A stretch of 64,000 nt of DNA from DASPJL01 sp035628645 (GCA_035628645.1 DASPJL010000075.1:19836-83835); one strand, 5' to 3'; numbered from the stretch's first letter, positions 53,599-63,205 are shown. Notes: a model not told the origin generated them from the letters alone. Numbers and translations: made by a program.

Positions 53599-54888
53599 TT
53601 ATTTTCTGTCCTTTATATCAATATATTTCTGATCAACGTTGCCTGTATAAACTTGTCTAGGGCGGCCTATCGGTTCTCCGGTCTCTCTCATTTCTTTCCA
53701 CTGAGCAATCCAGCCCGGCAGACGACCTAATGCGAACATTACGGTGAACATAGTGGTAGGAATTCCTAAAGCTCTATAAATAATTCCGGAGTAGAAATCT
53801 ACGTTTGGATATAATTTCCTTTGAACAAAATAATCATCTTTTAAAGCAGCTTCTTCCAGACCTTTGGCAATATCAAGGATCGGGTCATTTACACCAAGTT
53901 TGCTTAGTACAGAATCTGCCGCCTTTTTAATTATTTTGGCCCGGGGATCGAAGTTTTTGTATACCCGATGTCCAAATCCCATTAACCTGAAAGGATCGTT
54001 CTTGTCTTTTGCCTTATCCAGGTACTTGTTCACATTTCCTCCGTCTGCCTTAATAGCTTCCAGCATTTCAATTACGGCCTGATTAGCGCCACCGTGAAGT
54101 GGACCCCAAAGGGCATTAATTCCTGCTGATATGGAAGAAAACAAACTTGCCTGGCTTGAACCTACTATTCTTACTGTGGAAGTTGAGCAATTTTGCTCAT
54201 GGTCAGCATGCAAAATAAGTAATTTATCAATTGCATCTACCACTACAGGATCTACCTCATAGTCTTCCACCGGCAAAGCGAACATCATGTATAAGAAGTT
54301 TGAGCAATAATCCAGGCTGTTTTTAGGGTAATTTAACGGTTGTCCTTTTGAATTTTTATAGCACCATGCAGCAATGGTGGGCATTTTAGCCATTAATCGT
54401 TTTATTGTTAAATCTACAGACTGGGCTTCAAAATTGGAGTCAAGTACTTCGGGATAAAACGCAGTTAGCGCGCACACCATTGAAGAAAGTACGCCCATTG
54501 GATGCGCGTTCACAGGAAAACCATCATAGATTTTCCTCATGTTTTCGTTTATCAGGCTGTGTACTTTTATATCTCCCGTAAAACTGTCCAACTCCTGTTG
54601 AGTAGGCAGATGACCATATATAAGCAGATAGGATACTTCCAGAAAAGAAGATTTTTCTGCCAGATCTTCAATGGAATAACCTCTGTATTTTAATATCCCT
54701 CTTTCACCATCCAAAAAAGTTATTGCGCTTGTAGTAGAGCCCGTATTTTTATACCCAATATCCAAAGTTGTATGGCCGGTGTCGCTTCTTAAAGAACTGA
54801 TATCAATTGCTTTTTCCTGTTCCGTACCTTCTATTATTGGATATTTGAATGTTTTTCCATCAATTGTTAGCTCTGCAAATTTTGACAT
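53599..54888 (-). CDS. gltA: Citrate synthase
   Basis: A 429-residue enzyme of the long, Gram-negative hexameric type that joins acetyl-CoA and oxaloacetate to citrate. It has the small beta N-terminal domain (TIDGKTFKYPI), HADHEQNCSTSTVR with the first catalytic histidine, GPLHGGANQA, and the GFGHRVYKNFDPRA block with the second histidine and arginine ligands. All active-site residues are present. It stands alone. Confidence 0.97.
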   Translation of the reverse strand: MSKFAELTIDGKTFKYPIIEGTEQEKAIDISSLRSDTGHTTLDIGYKNTGSTTSAITFLDGERGILKYRGYSIEDLAEKSSFLEVSYLLIYGHLPTQQELDSFTGDIKVHSLINENMRKIYDGFPVNAHPMGVLSSMVCALTAFYPEVLDSNFEAQSVDLTIKRLMAKMPTIAAWCYKNSKGQPLNYPKNSLDYCSNFLYMMFALPVEDYEVDPVVVDAIDKLLILHADHEQNCSTSTVRIVGSSQASLFSSISAGINALWGPLHGGANQAVIEMLEAIKADGGNVNKYLDKAKDKNDPFRLMGFGHRVYKNFDPRAKIIKKAADSVLSKLGVNDPILDIAKGLEEAALKDDYFVQRKLYPNVDFYSGIIYRALGIPTTMFTVMFALGRLPGWIAQWKEMRETGEPIGRPRQVYTGNVDQKYIDIKDRK

Positions 54889-55077
54889 ATTGAAGACTTT
54901 TCTGTTATTGAATTTTAAGTTATTTTCCTTGGTGTAAATATAAAGCCAAACGCTTTTATATTTAAGATTTACTTAATAATTGCTGCTAAACTAAGTGCTA
55001 AATTCAGATATTCAAAGTTTGTTTTAAAAATTAAATTAAAGTTATATTCTATGGCCAGCGATATTAAATCAAGAAAT

Positions 55078-55257
55078 CTAGTGACTGACAGTTTTCAAAA
55101 GGCTAATTCCTGATACAAAAAATATAAATCCAAGGATAGCAAAAATCCATGGGTTTTGTCTGGTGATTTCTTCACCGAAAATTCCGAATAATCCTATCAC
55201 CAAACCTGCTATTCCTACTACCAATAAAATAGTACCTGAGACTGCTTTTACCTTCAT
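55078..55257 (-). CDS. Small two-helix membrane protein (59 residues)
   Basis: A short frame from ATG 55257 to TAG 55078 encodes a basic start (MKVKAVS), a glycine-rich membrane helix (about 7-27), a charged loop (EEITRQNP) and a second helix (about 36-54). Sequence and topology look like a genuine small inner-membrane protein. I do not recognise the family. It lies in the gap between a secreted protein gene and gltA on the same strand. Confidence 0.6.
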   Translation of the reverse strand: MKVKAVSGTILLVVGIAGLVIGLFGIFGEEITRQNPWIFAILGFIFFVSGISLLKTVSH

Positions 55258-55379
55258 TCTTTTTGCGTTTTGCTAATGCTGCAATGCCTTGTTGTAGAAA
55301 AATAATTTCAACAAGCATAAACCTCATTTTCTTTTAAGTAGTAAAAACGGCGCTTTATCGGATAGGTTAATAGCAAAAG

Positions 55380-56156
55380 CTATTTCTTTAAAAACTTTTC
55401 AGATTTATTGGAATAGTTGATATAGTAGATGCCTGGATTCAGATGAGAAATTTGAATTTCATTGCTTCTGCCATCTTTGATTTTGTTGCCATCCGCATCA
55501 ATGATTTCATAAGGACTTTCTTTGGAAAGCAAAATCTTGTTCGAGCTTGTAAGCAAAAAAGTTATGGCTTCGCCTTCTGATTCGTGGGAAATATTAGAAG
55601 ATATGTATACTTTCTCTTCCGGTGACATATATTTTACCCTAAATTTATTTGTGCCTGCAGAGAAATAGCTCTCCAGATTCTGATGGTATTTGGTAGTTTC
55701 AATATTTACAGGAGTAGTGGCTATTGGCTTCCAAAAATTATCTGTGTATTTTTCTATAATAAACCTTCCTGCAATTACTGACTCCTTTAAGCTCCAGTAG
55801 ATAGCATTATTTTGAATGGTCACGGGATTAAAAGTATAGTGCTGACCAGGTTTTTGAAGAACAAATGCGTTGACAATTTTTGGAGCGCAGTCATTTTTAT
55901 AGGTTATCTTAATCTCAACTTCAGCACCTTTTTGAAGATGGGATAAATTAATGGTAAATGCGCTGTGTTTGATTTCCGAAAGAACTCTAATGTCATTGAC
56001 AAAAACTTCATCCGTGCAAAATTGTTTTTTATCCGGACTAAAGGGGTTTTGTACATATAGATTTTTGCCCTGGTATACTCCGGATACAAAAATTTCTCCT
56101 CCAAATACACTATTAATAAGTCCTAAAAAAGCGAACGCTAGAATTAAAGTCTTCAT
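55380..56156 (-). CDS. Secreted protein with probable T9SS type-A sorting tail
   Basis: A signal peptide (about 1-19) is followed by beta-sandwich-like domains. The last ~50 residues (SPYEIIDADGNKIKDG through LNPGIYYINYSN to KFLKK) have the look of a type IX secretion C-terminal sorting domain: a 'GNKIKDG' turn, 'LNPGIYYI' and a basic end. It is therefore likely to be exported to the surface. The body is not recognised as an enzyme. Confidence 0.7.
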   Translation of the reverse strand: MKTLILAFAFLGLINSVFGGEIFVSGVYQGKNLYVQNPFSPDKKQFCTDEVFVNDIRVLSEIKHSAFTINLSHLQKGAEVEIKITYKNDCAPKIVNAFVLQKPGQHYTFNPVTIQNNAIYWSLKESVIAGRFIIEKYTDNFWKPIATTPVNIETTKYHQNLESYFSAGTNKFRVKYMSPEEKVYISSNISHESEGEAITFLLTSSNKILLSKESPYEIIDADGNKIKDGRSNEIQISHLNPGIYYINYSNKSEKFLKK

Positions 56157-56247
56157 TTTGCCTATTGTTTTTACACCTGCGTAACAAATAGCTAGGACAA
56201 ATATGAATATAAAATATCGTTTTTACAACAATTTATTACATGTGTTT

Positions 56248-57486
56248 TTATTCGAACCTCAAAGACTCAATTGGATCAAGTTTAGATGCTTTATAAGCAG
56301 GGTAATAACCGGAAATTAAGCCTACAACTATACAAATTATTAATCCAACCATCATCCAAAACCATGGAAAGACAAAAGTACTTACACTTAAAATTGCTGC
56401 CAAAACATTACCTACTAAAATCCCTAAAACTACTCCTGCCATTCCACCTATCTGACAGATAACAATAGCTTCCAGTAAAAATTGCTGGCGAATTCTTTTT
56501 TTGGTTGCACCCAAAGCCTTTCTCACGCCAATTTCTTTTGTACGTTCGGTAACCGATACCATCATGATGTTCATTAAACCAATAGAAGCGCCAAGGAGCG
56601 TGACAAACCCGAACACAAATCCTCCGATTTTAAGATATCCAGTTACCTCATTTAAGGAATCCGCTACTGATTCACTTCTGGCAATTTCAAATGATTCTTC
56701 TTTGCCTATTCTATCTTGTCTGATGGAACGCATAAGTCCTCTCGCTTCACTCATGGCATGTTCCATTTCCAATGGGTTGCTTATCGAGACAGTAATCTCA
56801 TATCTCAATTCTCTGTCTTGTCCCAACCGGTTTGCAGCTATTAAAGGAATAAAAATAGAGCGGTCGGAACCGCCTCCGCCAAAAGAACTTCCTTCCTCTT
56901 TTAATACCCCTACAATCCTGAATTTTTTCCCCATGAAGCCGATGTCTTCGTTCAGGGGATTTTTCTTTTCATAAAGATTTTTTACAATTTCGGATCCTAT
57001 TACAGCTACATTGGAGCCGTATTTTAATTCGATATTTGAAAAGCTTCGTCCAGAAGAAAGGTCATAACCCTTCATAGTAAAGTAATTCTCATTGATTCCC
57101 ATAATCCTGACATTGGGGTTCGTCATTTTAGACATATACTTTACCTCCGCGTTATTGGTGACATTAGTGGATAAGGAAACCAGCCCGTCATAGGAATATA
57201 AATCTTTAAATTTGACAGCATCTTTGTATTTAATTGGCGGATAGACTTTTCTTTGCCTTCCTTCGCGTCGCCCTCCCCATCCTTCGCCCATTGCTTTGAT
57301 ATCGAATGAGTTAGCCCCAAGGCTTGAAAGATTGGTGTTTATTTCACTTTGAAGACCGTCAATGGCTGTAAGAATTCCGACTAAACAAGTAATACCGACA
57401 GCAATAATTGCAGCCGTTAAGATGGTTCTTAATAGATTCGATCGTATTGAATTCAGCGCTTCTTTCAGGTTTTCGGTGAAATTCAT
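56248..57486 (-). CDS. MacB/FtsX-type ABC transporter permease
   Basis: The 412-residue permease has the family layout: one N-terminal helix (about 20-42), a large periplasmic MacB_PCD domain (to about 280), and then three helices (about 287-312, 340-368, 375-400). The motif VTERTKEIGVRKALGA precedes the third last helix. Such permeases move lipids, peptides or signals without classical substrate transport. It is encoded apart from the ATPase at 58886, on the same strand, with a secreted-protein gene on the opposite strand between them. Confidence 0.88.
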   Translation of the reverse strand: MNFTENLKEALNSIRSNLLRTILTAAIIAVGITCLVGILTAIDGLQSEINTNLSSLGANSFDIKAMGEGWGGRREGRQRKVYPPIKYKDAVKFKDLYSYDGLVSLSTNVTNNAEVKYMSKMTNPNVRIMGINENYFTMKGYDLSSGRSFSNIELKYGSNVAVIGSEIVKNLYEKKNPLNEDIGFMGKKFRIVGVLKEEGSSFGGGGSDRSIFIPLIAANRLGQDRELRYEITVSISNPLEMEHAMSEARGLMRSIRQDRIGKEESFEIARSESVADSLNEVTGYLKIGGFVFGFVTLLGASIGLMNIMMVSVTERTKEIGVRKALGATKKRIRQQFLLEAIVICQIGGMAGVVLGILVGNVLAAILSVSTFVFPWFWMMVGLIICIVVGLISGYYPAYKASKLDPIESLRFE

Positions 57487-57566
57487 AAATTTAAAAGTAT
57501 AATAAAATCACAAGCCTCGTTATAAAGAGTGTGGGTATTTGTTTTAAGGCTTTTAAAATTAAGTAA

Positions 57567-58835
57567 ATGAGATATGTTTTAATAGTTATTATTTTACTGT
57601 CGGTCAAAATCGGGGCTTTTGCTTCTTATATTGTAATACCAATGGATGAGAAGCAGAGCAATCATTTAAAAGCCTATGGAATTTCCTATTGGATTTTGGA
57701 AAGTGAAACTGAGGTGGATTGGCTTCTTAATTTCAGAGGAGGAAGCTTTGGGATACGGCACTCTACAAAATTTGAAAATGAATGTGTGATTCGGGGGGTG
57801 AGTTATGAAGTAATCTCTGATGCTGCTTACGCTCAGATTATCAATGAAATTGCAAATCCTGATGTGAATATGGACCTGATGAAGTTGGAAAAAGCGCCAA
57901 AAATTGCGGTATATTCCCCTAAGTCGAAACAACCATGGGATGATGCAGTTACTATGGTGTTGACCTATGCCGAAATTCCCTATACTATTGTTTTTGATGA
58001 TGAGGTTTTGGGTGGAGAATTGCCTAAATACGATTGGCTTCACCTTCATCATGAGGATTTTACAGGGCAATATGGTAAGTTTTATGGTACAAACCGGTAT
58101 TCGGCCTGGTATATTGAACAGCAGATGGAGTCTGAGCAGATGGCAAAAAAACATGGTTTCGCTAAGGTATCTCAACTTAAGCTGGCAGTTGTAAAAAAGA
58201 TCACAGAGTTCTGTGCTGGAGGTGGCTTTATGTTTGCCATGTGTTCTGCAACAGATACCTATGATATTGCTCTGGCTGCGGAAGGACTGGATATTTGTGA
58301 ATCGATGTATGATGGGGATCCTGCTGACCCCAATGCACAAAGCAAGCTTAATTATAACAATACTTTTGCTTTTAAGAATTTTAAGCTGGAAAGAGATCCC
58401 TTGGTCTACGAATATTCGAATATTGATAACGATCCTCACAAAGGCGAACGAGGAAATTTGAACGAAAGAAACGATTATTTTACCATATTTACTTTCTCCG
58501 CAAAATGGGATCCGGTGCCTACTATGCTTACACAAAACCATGAGAAAGTAATCAAAGGATTTATGGGACAGACTACAGGTTTTAAATCAGGTCTGGTCAA
58601 AGCTGAAACTACCGTTATGGGCGAAACAAAATCCATAGGGGAAGTAAGGTATCTTCATGGAACTTTTGGCAAGGGAACATGGACATTTTATGGTGGACAT
58701 GATCCTGAAGATTACCAACATATGGTAGGAGAGGAGCCAACGGATTTGAACCTTTATCCGAATTCCCCTGGCTACCGGTTGATATTAAATAATATTTTAT
58801 TTCCTGCTGCAAAGAAGAAAAAGCAGAAGACTTGA
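57567..58835 (+). CDS. Secreted conserved protein with amidotransferase-like fold, function unknown
   Basis: A signal peptide (about 1-19, AFAS) is followed by a ~400-residue domain. Notable segments are PKIAVYSPKSKQPWDDAV (strand and loop as in class I amidotransferase or ThuA folds), YDWLHLHHEDFTG, CAGGGFMFAMCSATD and the closing GTWTFYGGHDPEDYQH and SPGYRLILNNILFPA. Similar proteins may be labelled asparagine synthetase B in databases, but there is no ATP-binding synthetase domain to support that. The catalytic role is open. It sits between two ABC genes on the other strand. Confidence 0.6.
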   Translation: MRYVLIVIILLSVKIGAFASYIVIPMDEKQSNHLKAYGISYWILESETEVDWLLNFRGGSFGIRHSTKFENECVIRGVSYEVISDAAYAQIINEIANPDVNMDLMKLEKAPKIAVYSPKSKQPWDDAVTMVLTYAEIPYTIVFDDEVLGGELPKYDWLHLHHEDFTGQYGKFYGTNRYSAWYIEQQMESEQMAKKHGFAKVSQLKLAVVKKITEFCAGGGFMFAMCSATDTYDIALAAEGLDICESMYDGDPADPNAQSKLNYNNTFAFKNFKLERDPLVYEYSNIDNDPHKGERGNLNERNDYFTIFTFSAKWDPVPTMLTQNHEKVIKGFMGQTTGFKSGLVKAETTVMGETKSIGEVRYLHGTFGKGTWTFYGGHDPEDYQHMVGEEPTDLNLYPNSPGYRLILNNILFPAAKKKKQKT

Positions 58836-58849
58836 TATGGGAAGTGCCA

Positions 58850-58886
58850 AAAGATTTGACAACTTTTTAAAAGTTGTCAAATCTTT
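58850..58886. terminator. Strong bidirectional hairpin between 57567 and 58886 genes
   Basis: The arms 58850-58867 and 58869-58886 pair perfectly over up to 18 bp with a tiny A/T loop. The right arm reaches into the TGA stop of the ATPase gene. T-runs lie within and after the stem on either strand. It separates two converging genes. Confidence 0.7.
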
Positions 58887-59551
58887 CAATTCTCTATCCG
58901 GCCATCCAATAAATTAATAATCCTGTTGCCATAAGCAGCATTTTTTTCCGAATGCGTCACTTGTATAATGGTTACTCCATCTTCTTTGTTGAGCTTAGAA
59001 AACAGTTCCATAATTTCTTCTCCTTGTTTGGAATTTAGATTTCCTGTAGGCTCATCGGCAAGGATCAGTTTAGGTTTTCCAACCAAGGCCCTGGCAATAC
59101 CAACCACTTGTTGCTGGCCGCCTGAAAGTTGGGCAGGGAATAAATCTTTTTTACCTACTATTTGAAATCTGTCAAGCATGTCCGATACAATGGCTTTTCT
59201 TTCAGAGCCTTTAATGTCTTTATAGATTAAAGGTGTCTCAATGTTTTCATAAACGGTGAGTTCATCAATCAGGTGATAAGCTTGAAATACAAAACCAATA
59301 TGTTCTTTATACAATTGGGTTCGCTGTTTTTCCTTTAGTTTGTGAACAGGCTGTTCTTGAAAGAAATATTCTCCTTCCGAAGGTTCATCCAACATTCCGA
59401 TAATATTGAGCAGGGTAGATTTTCCTGAGCCTGATGGTCCCATGATAGAGACAAATTCTCCCTGATTAATGGTTAGACTAATGTCTTTCAGAATGAAAGT
59501 ACGGTTGGAAGAAGAATTTACCCACTTGGTAATATTTTGCAATTGGATCAT
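58886..59551 (-). CDS. MacB/LolD-type ABC transporter ATPase
   Basis: A 221-residue ATPase with Walker A GPSGSGKST, the Q loop (FVFQAYHLID), the signature LSGGQQQ, Walker B (LILADEPTGNL) and the switch histidine (VTHSE). It powers MacB/FtsX-type permeases. Its nearest partners on the same strand are the 788-residue permease just upstream and the 412-residue permease at 56248. Confidence 0.95.
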   Translation of the reverse strand: MIQLQNITKWVNSSSNRTFILKDISLTINQGEFVSIMGPSGSGKSTLLNIIGMLDEPSEGEYFFQEQPVHKLKEKQRTQLYKEHIGFVFQAYHLIDELTVYENIETPLIYKDIKGSERKAIVSDMLDRFQIVGKKDLFPAQLSGGQQQVVGIARALVGKPKLILADEPTGNLNSKQGEEIMELFSKLNKEDGVTIIQVTHSEKNAAYGNRIINLLDGRIEN

Positions 59552-59573
59552 ATATTGTTGTTAGTTAGAAGAT

Positions 59574-59601
59574 ATCAGCTTTCAGCTATTCGCCATCAGT
59601 A
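59574..59601 (+). repeat. Degenerate 7-bp tandem array in the ABC operon
   Basis: Four contiguous heptamers, starting ATCAGCT and TTCAGCT, lie between the permease and ATPase genes. A related motif appears at 62035-62062. Confidence 0.55.
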
Positions 59602-59662
59602 AATAAAATAAGAGTATGTTTTTTTAATTTATAATCAAGATTTAACATTAATGAATTTCAAT

Positions 59663-62029
59663 CTATTCTTCCCTCAATCCCTTCACAGGACTAGCATTGG
59701 CTACCGGAAGAATTTGTGAAATGATGGTAAATACTCCGATAGTAAAAAGGAAGAAGAAACACAATAATAGATTTTCTACCCTTAAAGTAATCCGGTTATA
59801 AAAATTTTGAAGAAAAATATAGGTCAGTAAATAACCTATAGGAAGGGAAATGACTCCCGCGATTAATAAAAGTTTAGTAAATCCATTAGAAATCAGTGTG
59901 ATAATTTGAGAAATGTTTGCCCCTACGATCTTTCTGATTTCAATCTCTTTTCTACGGGTTTCTACTGTATAAACAACCAAACCCAAAAGACCTAGGACAG
60001 CGATTGTTATAGCAATAAAGGCAAGGTATCCAAGAAAGGAGTATGCTGATTTTTGATTGCCCAATTCCTTAATTCGGTCCTCCAACCAGAAATAAGAAAA
60101 GCTTTGTTTTGGCACCGCCTTTTTCCAGGCTTTTTCCAGTTGTTCGGCAAAGCCAGCCCTGTCATTTGTTTGGACAGAAACATTCATAAAGTTATAAGCA
60201 TCCTTTTTACTTTTCAGCACCAGTGGAGTAACCGGATTTCCAACGTTATGAAAGTAAAAGTCCTTAACAATGCCTTTAACCACAACCTGAGTGGTGTCGT
60301 ACCAGATGGTTTTACCTACAGCTTCCTGACTGGTCTTGAATCCCAAGGCTTTTACTGATTTTTCATTTAGAAGAACATACTTTTCCTCATTTTCCAGGTC
60401 GTCTAGATTGTTGCCTGCCACAATCTGGAGGTTCATAACCGGAACAGTATTTTCGTCTATATAATAGAAGCTTGCTTTCCATCCTGATTTTGTTTCCATT
60501 GCGCCTATATTCACATTGCCTGTTTCATGTCTGCCAAAGTTGGTTGAGGTAAAGGAGATGTTTCCGACTCCGCTTACATGAGCAATTTCATTTCGAAGGA
60601 TATCTTTATCAACCCCTTCCAAGGGAATGGAAACAATGTTTCCCTTTCTAAAACCCGGATCTATGGTTTCCATGTAGGAAAATTGTTGGTAGAAAGATGT
60701 TAAAAACATGATGATGACCAGGGAAAGGCTAAACTGAAATACAATCAGGATTTTTCGAAGGGTGATGTTTCCAAATATTTTTTTGGTGGAAACATTCTTC
60801 AATACATTTACAGGTTTGAAAGAGGACAATACCCAGGCGGGTAAACTTCCTGCAATCGCACCCGTTGCTAGCGCAAACACTAAGAACCAGAGTAAAACTT
60901 CTACACTTAATTTATTTTGAAAGCCCTCACCTTCACTCCAATTTTGAATTACTGAAAATAAAAAGAGACCAAGAATTAAGGAGCAAAAAGTAACAATAAC
61001 CGCTTCAGTGATGTATTGAAGAAATACCTGATAGCGTTGCGCTCCCGCCACTTTTCTTATCCCCACTTCTTTTGACCTTGTCAGCGCTTTTCCAAGTGTG
61101 AGGTTTGTATAATTGAAACACGCCGAGAGCAGAATGATCATTCCAATTCCTACTTCTGCCCAAAATTTACTCCAGACGGTGCCTTTGCCAATATTGTTTC
61201 TTAACCTGTCTGTACCGGGAGTGATCTTGTCTAGTCTTTGGGCTGAAAAAGTAAACGTTTCATCATTGCTAAGCTTATTTACCTTATGATCAACGGATGC
61301 TAAAAGCCTGTTTAAGTCTTTTTCGCCAACACCCTCTTTTACTAAAACATAAGTGTAGGCATCATAAAAAGAGAACCAATTATGAAATTTATTCCCCAGA
61401 CTTCCATTTTTCTCCAAAAGCGGTACACTTGCCAGCGAAGCATAAGCCTCAAAATCGATATGGGAATTACCCGGCAATTCATCCAAAACACCTGACACGA
61501 TAAAGCTTCCCATTTCATTAAAGTCAATTACTTTTCCAATAGGATCTTCGGCACCAAAGTATTTTTCTGCTGTTTTTTTGCTCAGGATGAGTTGGTTTGC
61601 TCCTTTTAAGGCAGTGTTTTTATCTCCGCTTTCAAGCGTAAACCCGAAAACTTCAAAAAAGGAAGGTTCTGTGAAAGCGCCATTTACTGTAATTGATTTT
61701 TCATTATAACTGCCTTTGCCATGAAAAGAAGGATATATGGTCACTCCATTTGCAATCAGATCTTCATTTGCAGTTAATTCTCCTTTCATTGGCAATGGAG
61801 AACTGGCCAGAAAAAAAGAGTTACCTTCTTTATTTTTGGTTTCAGTGATTATTCGGTAGGTGTTTTCAGGCTGTGGATGAAAAGTATCAAAGCTTAGGTG
61901 CTCTTTTACATTGATTATTACCATCAGACAAACCGAAATACTCAATCCCAATCCAAAGATATTGATAAAGGAAAAGAGCTTGTTTTTCAACAAACTTCGG
62001 AAAGCGATTTTGAGGTAGTTCTTTAGCAT
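59663..62029 (-). CDS. Large MacB/FtsX-type ABC permease (two permease units)
   Basis: The 788-residue protein has two copies of the FtsX-type unit. An N-terminal helix (about 18-40) leads into a periplasmic domain and then a block of helices around 285-305, 335-365 and 375-400, including SKEVGIRKVAGA. The second half has its own periplasmic part and a closing block (from about 665) with TRRKEIEIRKIVGA. The arrangement is common in Bacteroidota ABC exporters of antimicrobial peptides or lipoprotein-related cargo; the true cargo is unknown. It is transcribed toward the ATPase gene, 111 bases away. Confidence 0.92.
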   Translation of the reverse strand: MLKNYLKIAFRSLLKNKLFSFINIFGLGLSISVCLMVIINVKEHLSFDTFHPQPENTYRIITETKNKEGNSFFLASSPLPMKGELTANEDLIANGVTIYPSFHGKGSYNEKSITVNGAFTEPSFFEVFGFTLESGDKNTALKGANQLILSKKTAEKYFGAEDPIGKVIDFNEMGSFIVSGVLDELPGNSHIDFEAYASLASVPLLEKNGSLGNKFHNWFSFYDAYTYVLVKEGVGEKDLNRLLASVDHKVNKLSNDETFTFSAQRLDKITPGTDRLRNNIGKGTVWSKFWAEVGIGMIILLSACFNYTNLTLGKALTRSKEVGIRKVAGAQRYQVFLQYITEAVIVTFCSLILGLFLFSVIQNWSEGEGFQNKLSVEVLLWFLVFALATGAIAGSLPAWVLSSFKPVNVLKNVSTKKIFGNITLRKILIVFQFSLSLVIIMFLTSFYQQFSYMETIDPGFRKGNIVSIPLEGVDKDILRNEIAHVSGVGNISFTSTNFGRHETGNVNIGAMETKSGWKASFYYIDENTVPVMNLQIVAGNNLDDLENEEKYVLLNEKSVKALGFKTSQEAVGKTIWYDTTQVVVKGIVKDFYFHNVGNPVTPLVLKSKKDAYNFMNVSVQTNDRAGFAEQLEKAWKKAVPKQSFSYFWLEDRIKELGNQKSAYSFLGYLAFIAITIAVLGLLGLVVYTVETRRKEIEIRKIVGANISQIITLISNGFTKLLLIAGVISLPIGYLLTYIFLQNFYNRITLRVENLLLCFFFLFTIGVFTIISQILPVANASPVKGLREE

Positions 62030-62034
62030 AGGTT

Positions 62035-62062
62035 TTTAGCTTTTGGCAATCAGCTATCTGTT
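62035..62062. repeat. Short degenerate 7-bp array upstream of the large permease
   Basis: Four heptamer-spaced units with TTTAGCT and ATCAGCT members resemble the array at 59574-59601. It is close to the start of the permease gene. Weaker than the other arrays. Confidence 0.4.
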
Positions 62063-62375
62063 TACTTTCTATTCAGATTGAAATACGATATTCAAGCACT
62101 GTGCCTTGAGTATAATAAATTGATTTAGAATAATTTAAATTTTAAGAGCATTTGTTGGCTGTTCGGAAAAAATAGTAAAGTGTTCAATATCGTACAATAA
62201 TTTTAGATCTAAAATTACTTGGGGAATGCAAGTATTAATTGGCTAGCCCTTCATAAAGAGCTAAAGCCCTGATCTTTTAAGGGATATTGTTGTTTTTCCG
62301 TCCTAAAATACGGGGCAATTCAAAGAAAAAAAAATAGTTCCAAATTGAACGACACTTAGTCATGACGACAAGAAA
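62063..62375. other. Intergenic region, no gene recognised
   Basis: This ~310-bp stretch between two minus-strand genes has no coding frame of note. It is A+T-rich with scattered inverted words but no strong hairpin. It probably contains the promoter of the ABC permease gene. Confidence 0.45.
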
Positions 62376-62408
62376 AAGCCTGTAAACATCGATGTTGCTT
62401 ACAGGCTT
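62376..62408 (-). terminator. Terminator after the GIN-domain gene
   Basis: Outer arms AAGCCTGTAA and TTACAGGCTT pair over 10 bp around an internal ACATCGATGT palindrome. On the minus strand the stem is followed by five T. It lies 45 bases after the gene's stop on that strand. Confidence 0.8.
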
Positions 62409-62413
62409 AAATT

Positions 62414-62448
62414 TTATGTCTATGATCTTTTATCTCATGTCTTATGTC
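62414..62448 (+). repeat. 7-bp tandem array next to the GIN-domain gene
   Basis: Five contiguous heptamers of the TTATGTC/TATGATC type; the first and last are both TTATGTC. The array lies between the terminator and the stop codon of the gene at 62453. Confidence 0.65.
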
Positions 62449-62452
62449 CTAA

Positions 62453-63205
62453 TTAATGTTTACTAATTTCTCCTGACCCTATTATCCCGTCTTTCTTAAC
62501 CTGGGCATTTCCCTTGTAATTGATGTTGCCCGATCCGGCTATACTTCCTTCCAGAGATTCATTCGCATAAACTTCCACATCACCTGACCCTGTAATGGAA
62601 ACTTCACAAACGTCGCTTTTAACTCCATACGCTGATATATTTCCTGAACCTGCCACATTTGCTTCCTGCTTTTGAGTTGTTCCTGATGAAACCGTGATGT
62701 TACCTGATCCGGCTAAATTCATTTCAAAATCCGTGGCTTCTACTGATTCAAGTTTACAGTTGCCGCTTCCGCTGGCGTTAAGTTCCACTTCCTGCCCCTT
62801 TAGATTTCCTTCCAATGAAAGATTACCGGATCCGCTGGTGTTTATCGTAAAATCTTCTGCCTCCAAATCAGATTTGCCATATAAGTTGCCGGAACCAGCC
62901 CGATCAATTTGATCCAGACTTTTATAGGTAATATAAACTTTGGCATTCATTATTTTGTAATTCCCCTTCTCCTGGTATACTTTGAGTGTATTGCCATCAA
63001 TTTCAGTTATGATCTTTTCAGGATCTACATTTCCCGGGTCCACTTTTACCGATTCTTTATCTCCTTTTTCAAGATAAACATCAAAGGCGCCTGCTACCTG
63101 AATTTTATCGAAAGAGGAAACATTCCGTGTTTCAGACTGTGCAAATAGAGCAGCAGAAAAAAGGAGCAGTGCAAAAAATAAGGTGGTGATTCTTAAAGTT
63201 TTCAT
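62453..63205 (-). CDS. Head-GIN domain (DUF2807) secreted protein
   Basis: A signal peptide (about 1-22, LFAQS) precedes a single-stranded beta-helix-like domain. The GSGN/GSGD motif recurs about every 20 residues (AGSGNLYG, SGSGNLSLE, AGSGNITVS, TGSGDVEVY, AGSGNINYK), which is typical of the GIN/DUF2807 adhesin family. It should be exported or exposed in the envelope. Function unknown. Confidence 0.9.
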   Translation of the reverse strand: MKTLRITTLFFALLLFSAALFAQSETRNVSSFDKIQVAGAFDVYLEKGDKESVKVDPGNVDPEKIITEIDGNTLKVYQEKGNYKIMNAKVYITYKSLDQIDRAGSGNLYGKSDLEAEDFTINTSGSGNLSLEGNLKGQEVELNASGSGNCKLESVEATDFEMNLAGSGNITVSSGTTQKQEANVAGSGNISAYGVKSDVCEVSITGSGDVEVYANESLEGSIAGSGNINYKGNAQVKKDGIIGSGEISKH

